DNA from: Lutjanus erythropterus
Taxonomy: Eukaryota > Chordata > Actinopteri > Lutjaniformes > Lutjanidae
Length of the DNA: 64,000 nucleotides
NCBI GenBank assembly: GCA_020091685.1
Contig: CM034604.1
Location: 3,089,820-3,153,819 of the forward strand
Reading direction: 5' to 3'
The position numbers and the translations under genes are program-made. The notes beneath the pieces are model-generated. The model did no database searches. It had not been told where the DNA came from and saw only the letters and a program-made list of their open reading frames with translations. This document shows, piece after piece, positions 57,761 to 64,000 of the stretch (positions are counted from its first letter, which is position 1; each line of letters starts with the position of its first letter).

Positions 57761-58335
57761 CTTCCTCTGTGACTGGGAATCTTCGACAACTGTTATTATT
57801 GTCCCGCATCAATACCAATTCCTCCTTGTTGAGATAAAATTGGTATTCATGGTGTGCCGGTCAATTCTTTCCTTTGCTTTTTTGATTGATCTCGATGCAC
57901 CACAACCCATGTAACCTATCTTTATAACCTTCAGGTGTCTCTGTGTCAGATTATGACACAATGGGCCATAAAACCCATAACATTCCAGTACTGATATGAT
58001 AGAAAGACATTGTTTTATCCCACAACACTCTGTTAAGCATGTGTATTTCCTTTCATAAATCCATTTTAATGTTGCTGTGGAATGAGAATGGAACATCCCA
58101 AATGTCTGAACTAACAGCCATTCACAAAGCAAACACTGAACTATTCCAACTTGCAGCAAAACATAGTTTTGCAAGCTACCAATAACTTCACACTGGAAGA
58201 AGCTGAACTAAAGCTTCCCAAGGGAGAAATAAAAGAAAACTTGAAAAAAAAAAAAAAAAAACCACTGTAAAAACAAAAAAAAAAACACTGTAAAAACAAA
58301 ATTGACAATGTACATGTGATACCAAATTCTAATCA
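57761..58335. other. Unassigned; poly(A) patches near 58243-58284
   Basis: Two A-rich runs (18 and about 11 bases) are separated by CCACTGTAAAAAC, a short direct repeat (CACTGTAAAAACAAAA twice). A 121-codon minus-strand frame (57809-58174) overlaps a plus-strand frame and shows no domain. Confidence 0.4.
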
Positions 58336-58505
58336 GAAATACTTTATTGGTCCTCCTGGGGAAATTCTTCATGTTGCAGATGCTTGCATTCAAGAATAAA
58401 AAAATATTAAGAGCAATTATAAGAAAATAGAAGATTGGCATGTAAAATATGTACAATGTGCTGCAATATATACAGAGACAATATGACAATATATAATAGC
58501 ACAAA
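58336..58505 (-). mobile_element. LINE 3' tail, minus orientation, with AT-rich extension
   Basis: ATACTTTATTGGTCCTCCTG then GGGAAATTCTTCATGTTGCA is the inverse of the GAATTTCCCC...GATCAATAAAGTAT ending of fish LINEs. It continues into ATATGTACAATGTGCTGCAA and TATATACAGAGACAATATGA, text that often accompanies this tail. No reverse transcriptase. Confidence 0.55.
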
Positions 58506-60534
58506 ATATATACAATATGTAAAGATATGTGCTTTATTCCCTAAAACAGCAATATATAGAAAACAGCTATATACGTACATATGTGTGTGTGTTTGTGTAG
58601 AAAAATAGAAGAAATAAGAAAATTAGAAATATAAGTATTCACACAGTGCATCATGATACAAATATATATTTATATATTGATGTATATAGAAATTATGTAT
58701 CTATTGCATTTGAATTATTATATTGAGTAATTAATTAATTTTGACAAAATATAATGCAAACAGGGAACAAACAAAATTGCAAAAAGTGCCCATGTTTTTA
58801 CAGCTCATAAATAAACCACTGATATAAATTACCACACTGTTCATGGGAAAGTGCAGACATGATGTGGAGAGGAGCGAGAGGTTGGCATCAGAGACTAAGA
58901 CTTGATGATTGTTGAACATTGTAAAGACAAAACAGCAAAGACGTTTTTTAAAATTTTATTTGGTTTGAGTATGAAATGTGTCTTGCGAAAAGCTCCTCTT
59001 ATTTTTCGTAAATGAGAGAAACTTGAATTTAGAAAGTGTGCAGTTTATTACGGACATTCGGAGTAAGAATATTTCTTTTCTTGACATTTTGTGATTTTAT
59101 TTTGTTGATTTATTAGACTAAAAAAGCTAAGAGCTTGAGAAAGCAGCACACTCCCTGCTCACATTCCTCTCCTAGGTGCAGCTACTGGGGGACATTTGGA
59201 CTATTGCCTCTTGAAATACAAAGTGACACAAGACAGGATGAGCCGAGGCTAGCTGGTTAGCATACTAACTTCAACACAATACATACATGTCTTTGACATC
59301 ATGCCATAACTGTTACTTCTTCACACTCTGTAGATAATGTTCATTTTTTTGTTTTTTATTTTACATAAAATTCTGGTCATATCTTACACATCGTACCTTT
59401 AACTATACAAAAATGGCAAAACAAAAGTTATTTAAATATATAATATTTCATATAAACAAAATCCCTTTCAATCATTATTTAGTTAGTGACTGACTACAAG
59501 TGCATAGTGGTGTCTGTATCTGCAAAAACTTAGCCCTCTGCCTGTATTTCTTCTTATTTTGCTGTGCTCGGGACGCTTTACTGACCCAAAACACAGTCCT
59601 GGTGTGTTTATGAACAGCTGATTCTACCTTTAACTACTTACTCACTGTGCAAATATGAATGTAGTTGAACTATGGGCAAATTACTGCAAAATGCAGTGAA
59701 ACTACTAGTTTAATTACATGTAGTTCAATTCTCCCCACTCTGCCAACTCAACTGGCCACTGGATGCTCCTTCTCCTTTTTCTCACATTTGACAAAGCTCC
59801 ACCAGAGCCACATAATACATTATATGACGTTTTTAGATGATTTAGCTGTACATTGATTGACAACATTGACACTGACATATAAAATTAGTGTACTGTCATT
59901 TTAGCAGTAGTGGTTTTGAAGTGAATTTGACTGTTAAAAGCAGCAAATGGAAGACGAACAGTAAAACTGCTGCCCCAGCCATTCTGCAGATGGTTGCATC
60001 AGTGAGGCAACAATCAAACAGCTGAGATTCAGAGAAACATGGGAAGACCTTCACTCACTCTGAAGCATGAGGACAAGCTGCCCTGCCCTCTCTCAAAGCC
60101 AACAGCCACTTTTTACATTTTCATTGCACAGACTTCCCCTATCTTTCTACAGGCGAGTCCAGGAGCAAGGTGTTAGCTGTGTGGATGGGTCCGATCCCAG
60201 GCCTCCATCTGGACAAAAGTGGGCAAAGAGTTCAGCCTCTGGTCTGATTACACCACAACCAGCTGGTGACGGCCTGTAGCAGTGATGTACAAATGCAAGA
60301 CCAAGTGTCTCAATCTTACAGTGTTAATAAGTTGTACTACATTGTTGCTTGTAGTTGTTTTGCATTTAATTCATGCCTTTAGGATGTAACACAGCAAGCA
60401 GGTGGTGAAAAAGGCATCAATGTTTTCACAATGATCCACTCAAGGACTTTGATTGTGCCGCTTATTATCCCGAGAAACTATTACATTACAGTCATGTAGT
60501 TGATATGGCAATGACCTGTTTACATACATTATGC
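58506..60534. other. Unassigned; AT-rich then possible dispersed repeat at 59130-59340
   Basis: 58506-58740 is very AT-rich, with ATATATA text. About 59130-59340, with GCTAGCTGGTTAGCATACTA and GACATCATGCCATAACTGTT, resembles a dispersed fish repeat. At 60150 an acceptor-like CTATCTTTCTACAG precedes a 43-codon open stretch ending at 60279, but no donor or family supports a gene. Confidence 0.35.
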
Positions 60535-61385
60535 AGGAGTATGTGGATACCCCTGTCCATGTACATACATATGCTATGCACCTTCGTCCAGTTTTTCATG
60601 GTTTAATGTTTTAGAAAATAGTGTTCTTTAGATTTTGTGGCAACAGTTTGGTTTTGTTCCTGTCCCATTTCAACATGACAACAGACAGCTGTATTTCCAT
60701 CTAACTGTCAAATTGGAGGTGAAAAATCAAACAAACAAACAAACAAAACCAGTAGTCTCGGCCATGCAGTGGTCTTCAGGAATTCTTCTCAATTGACCAT
60801 TTCTAAGTCCCACCCCTTTTGGCATTGCGATCCAGTAGGAGTTGAGTGTGCTTGATACCCAGCAGAACCTTGGTAAACTTTCTCTTTTCCTGTTAGCTGA
60901 CGATTGATGTAGTTTTTCTGGCTAGTGAGCTAGCGTTTTGCTAACATTAGCTATCAAATTAAATCTTAGCTTCAGCAGCTAATGTTAGCTTTGGTGGGAG
61001 AAAGTCATGACCTCACTTACATGACGTCTGGGTGTGTAGTCTTTCTAGTTACATATCTAGTAGTCTAACAGTTCAACAGTTTTACAACAAACTATGAACT
61101 GACATTTGACAAACATCATATGTGTAATTTGTGGCACAATTCAAACATGGTCCAATAATAATTTGACTATTGCCATGGACTACAGCCAAAATGAGCATAA
61201 AAACTTTTTGTTTTGTTTTTCCAAATTTGCATTTTCCATCTGATGTGATACTTAAAACTGCACATCATCCCTGTGAACAAAACCAGCTCAAGAAATGGTT
61301 TTCCCAGTTAAGTGAGGAAAAACTTGACTAGCGTGCATGGAGCAATGACCTCAGCTCCATCCAACACCTTTGGGATGAAGTGCTG
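60535..61385 (+). mobile_element. Tc1/mariner-type transposon relic, split by an insertion
   Basis: The left part contains GAGTATGTGGATACCCCTGT, an inverted-repeat-like start. At 60668-60682 TTTCAACATGACAAC translates as FQHDN, the segment around the second catalytic Asp of Tc1-like transposases. At 61347-61379 the frame reads DLSSIQHLWDE, matching the family's SPDLNPIEHLWDE segment with Gln where the catalytic Glu should be. A stop codon lies just upstream in the same frame (61328-61330). The transposase is therefore long dead. A separate insertion, 60703-61232, lies between the two segments. Confidence 0.65.
60703..61232. mobile_element. Insertion inside the Tc1 relic, flanked by TTTCCATCT
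   Basis: The nonamer TTTCCATCT occurs at 60694-60702 and 61233-61241, exactly bracketing 530 bases unrelated to Tc1. Possible ends AACTGTCAAATTGGAG and, inverted, AATGCAAATTTGGAAA are weakly similar. The interior contains AAGTCCCACCCCTTTTGGCA, TGCTAACATTAGCTATCAAA and ATGACGTCTGGGTGTGTAG, typical of fish dispersed repeats, plus an (AAAC)n run (about 60730-60748). Its class is unknown; an 8-9-base duplication would suit hAT. Confidence 0.5.
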
Positions 61386-62639
61386 TCACCCTGCTTGTTG
61401 TGCAGAGAAGAGAGAACCAGAGAATTACACTGAATTACAGCCAATAATCACCAGATAAAAGTTAAGTTTCAGTTTCACTTCTCTGGCTGTCCACATGCAC
61501 CCACTCACTCTTGATCGCCCATGCATGCATGCACGCTTTCTAATTTTCTCTCTCTTGCTCTTCTGTCTCTCTTTCCCACAAGTTGGTTAAATGATGTTTA
61601 AATGTTGAAATCACTGAATTCGTTTTTATTCTTGGTGCAGCGCCAGATCACCAAAGCCGGGCAGCCTTCCACCCGCGTCCAGCCCCGTATAGAAGGCGGG
61701 TCAGCTGACGTGCACTGACCCGTTCAGAATGGGTGTAATGCTCTTGTGGCTGAATGGAAGCAAATCCCTAAAATGTGGTAGGAAGCTTGAAACCAGAAGA
61801 GTGGAGGCTGATGGCTGAAGATCAGTTCCAATGGTTTTGGAATCACATTTTCAACCATCACATGTAGTAATATTTAGGTGTACTTTTGACCCTATATACA
61901 TATTTGTCTTCAGACTCAAAACCAAAGTATCACAGTACACTTTCATGCAGGTTTCAAGTTCATCTTCAAAAATCTAAATTTTACTCTACAGAGGAATGTA
62001 ATTATTTTAGGGAAAGGAAAAAGACAACTACAGTTTGTACAGTAAAGCATAAAAAAATCTGAGACTTTGTCCAATGAAAGTATTAAAGAGAAAAAAAAAA
62101 ACTTTCACATTTAAACCTTGCATTGAAGGCCTCAGTATGCTTCAAACTAATTGAATTGTCAGATCATCTAATTCTGTCTGAAATCCTCTTTTCAATGACA
62201 CACAGAGTTCTTGGTTAGTCTTGGGTAGCCAGCAGGCTTTTTTGTCCTGCCTTCAAATGTGGAGTTTCATTTGTTTCCCTCACCCTCCTATTCTTGCTAC
62301 AACATCTTATAGCCTTCTCATCCATGCCCATGTCTCTGTCACTCTCTCCAACTGCCATTCTCGACATTCATAACATGTTCATGGAGTCAAGTTCTAAGCA
62401 TGTGCAATGTCTGGCCTATGGAAACACATCTAGGATATTCTTAGTGTTTGATTGTGGGATCTACTCAGCACTGTTGTGTTGTATTTATTCAACTGTTTTT
62501 TTTTTTTTGGCTTTAACAAGTCTTCAGTTTAAATCAAGCCCGCTAAAGTGGTCTAAAAGCTAACCCAGGCATGATAATCAAATTTGGAATAGGTGCAATT
62601 ATTTCATTTAACATCTCACAAAGTTCACTTTTTTTGAGT
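61386..62639. other. Unassigned sequence with small GC-rich patch at 61.64-61.73 kb
   Basis: The patch 61640-61730 (GCGCCAGATCACCAAAGCCG, CCCGTATAGAAGGCGGGTCA) is notably GC-rich and CpG-containing for this region, but I see no exon borders. An 89-codon plus-strand frame (62294-62563) has no domain. A and T homopolymers occur at 62090-62101 and 62500-62510. Confidence 0.35.
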
Positions 62640-63428
62640 GTATTTTGGAGAAGCAGAGAAGACCACCAGCATGGAAGCTAAGCAATGTACTGCTGAGGGC
62701 TGGGTCAGGAGAAGAATGTATTGTAGCCACTTAAAAACAATTCCTCTGAAGAAAACCAATATCACTGCCACTTTACCTTGATGTCAGACAGCCCTCTCCA
62801 ATGGGAAACCTCTGTAATCTAACAAATATTCCAAAACAACTAGGCAACTTGAGCTTGAGAACTGTGGCGAACCCGGCAGGACCCAATGGATTTGGGTCGG
62901 TCGGACTTTTTTTTTTTTTTCCTAATTTTTCTCCCCAGTTCAAATTCCCCCATTCATTGTGCCTGTCACTGCCAACTCCTCCTGTTTGGTACATAGAGGG
63001 AAGCTTGTTTAAAAAAATGTCAGGCTGTCATTGGGTTTGCTAATGCTAATGAGTGACGGGTTTGGGTAAGGTTTGGACAGAATTCTGTTGGGCTTGGGCC
63101 TTTTTTGGGCTCAACTTTTCAGGCCTGATTAAAGTTCTAAAAGCAACCCAACTCCTTTGGAAAAATCACAGAACATAAGAGTTGCTGGTCTGCCGCTGTC
63201 CTGAATGTATTAGTTTGTTTGTGTAATTGTGGAACTTTGGTGAATCCAAACTAACCTTTTAAAAGAAGTGGGTTAAATCTGTTTTGCTGCTGAACTGTCC
63301 ACGGCAGATCATTGCTTCCATGGTCTACTCTGCTTCTCCAAACTGGGGGCGTTCCAACCGGCATCTACTGTAATCAAGTAAGTAACTCATATAACCCCAC
63401 TTCAGAATAATCCAAACTATCCCTTTAA
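62640..63428. mobile_element. Long-inverted-repeat element with TTAA end, copy 2, split
   Basis: The left part, GGAGAAGCAGAGAAGACCAC and GAAGCTAAGCAATGTACTGC, matches the inner left arm of 22411-23105. The right part, TTTGCTGCTGAACTGTCCAC, CTTCTCCAAACTGGGGGCGT, ACTCATATAACCCCACTTCA, ATCCAAACTATCCC, matches its right arm and stops at TTAA (63425-63428). The outer left arm is missing. A different MITE (62858-63138) interrupts the middle. Confidence 0.7.
62858..63138. mobile_element. MITE ending CAGGCCTGATTAAAGTTCT, copy 2, nested
   Basis: The ends AGAACT and AGTTCT are inverted. CCAGTTCAAATTCCCCCATT, CTGTTTGGTACATAGAGGGA AGCTTGTT and TTGGGCTCAACTTTTCAGGC match the copy at 31858-32296. In place of that copy's microsatellite it has a T-run (62907-62920). 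It sits inside the element at 62640-63428 and is therefore younger than it. Overlapping 73- and 80-codon frames are repeat translations. Confidence 0.65.
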
Positions 63429-64000
63429 GGTTTCTTCTCCTGCTTAAAATTCCTCAACAAAATTCCACGTAGCAGGCTGGGATCAGGAGCTGGCATCACC
63501 TCAGCCTTTGGTCTGATGTCTTCCTCCTCAGTGACAACAGCAGCCCACCTCCCCGCCTGTCTGCCTGACTGAAGAGGCTGTGAAAACTGTCACATCCGTG
63601 GCCCGGTTCCACCAGATAACACAGCTTTAATGGCGGATCGCTGAAGCCCCTGACACCCTGAATGAAAGAACTTGACATGGCAACATGAATGTGAACACAA
63701 TGGCTTTGACAAGCAAGCAACAGCTCCAACAGGGAATTATACAGTGGCCCCTGGATAAGAAGTAATGCACATTCTTTAACTATTCATCAGCCGAGTGACA
63801 CAGAGGACGATCTGAATGCTTTCAGCGGTATTAGGCCTGACAAAATGCGGTTGTTTGGTAGGAGTTCAAATGCAACAGCAGGCATGGACCTTGAAGTGTG
63901 CAGACAACTGCTCATTGATTCCATTCCCTAAAGGCCCTGTTGCTGCTTGAATTCATCAACAAAATGTCTTTTGGGGCAAAAAGTCCCTTTTCATCACAGA
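63429..64000. other. Repeat-poor GC-richer end of window, no gene seen
   Basis: 63440-63800 has no recognised repeat and is GC-rich relative to its flanks. A 77-codon minus-strand frame (63496-63729) has no domain. It is a candidate non-coding conserved block or an exon whose context lies outside the window. Confidence 0.3.

Noticed and set aside
60151-60279. Exon-like stretch after an acceptor-like CTATCTTTCTACAG
   Set aside because: There is no downstream donor, the stop is close, and no protein or repeat family supports it. Too weak to list as an exon.
1-64000. CRISPR arrays, bacterial operons, phage-like clusters
   Set aside because: No regularly spaced identical repeats with unique spacers and no compact gene clusters; the sequence is vertebrate in character.

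Overview
This looks like a nuclear segment from a ray-finned fish, most likely a percomorph teleost. It is AT-rich and has no bacterial-style gene packing. It is dense with short non-autonomous DNA transposons, tRNA-derived SINE copies, LINE 3' tails and simple repeats that I recognise from teleost genomes. The taxon is inferred from repeat families remembered, not from a database search.

I found no complete protein-coding gene, rRNA or functional tRNA gene in the 64 kb. Nearly all open frames are under 120 codons, overlap on both strands and often lie inside repeats. Two stretches have exon-like splice architecture: 13143-13226, inside a 55-codon frame, and 30751-30833. One minus-strand frame (35386-35655) carries a single C2H2-like cysteine/histidine pattern. 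All three are weak. The window is best read as intergenic or deep intronic sequence. Several repeat-poor, GC-richer blocks (about 4.0-4.7, 21.5-22.2, 27.0-28.6, 42.4-43.5, 47.8-48.3, 52.5-53.0, 57.0-57.8 and 63.4-63.8 kb) could be conserved regulatory DNA.

Layout. 0-5 kb: an old hAT-like copy with another repeat inside it, a common fish repeat and two LINE tails. 5-11 kb: mostly unassigned. 11.9-12.4 kb: a 27-bp minisatellite. 13-16.4 kb: the best exon candidate and several dispersed repeats. 18-21.4 kb: two elements with CAG-type ends, the second (20231-21444) with an 8-bp target duplication and an expanded T-rich core. 22.4-26.5 kb: a long-inverted-repeat element, a fold-back element, a truncated SINE and a degenerate AT-rich tandem array. 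29-33.4 kb: three more inverted-repeat elements and a compound microsatellite. 38-38.8 kb: a degenerate tandem repeat. 40.2-40.7 kb: a tRNA-Cys-derived SINE split by a hAT MITE. 43.7-47.5 kb: a palindromic MITE, a SINE with a perfect 10-bp duplication and, beside it, a hAT element with a perfect 8-bp duplication. 48.4-50.0 kb: a roughly 730-bp composite tandem array. 51.8-56.3 kb: two MITEs. 60.5-61.4 kb: a decayed Tc1/mariner transposase relic split by another insertion. 62.6-63.4 kb: a second copy of the 22.4 kb element, split by another MITE.

The most informative signals are the nested insertions with readable target duplications. They give relative ages. The other notable signal is one dispersed family whose two halves have each grown into a separate tandem array. 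I recognised no retrovirus, LTR element or Polinton. I see no evidence of an undescribed multi-gene system.
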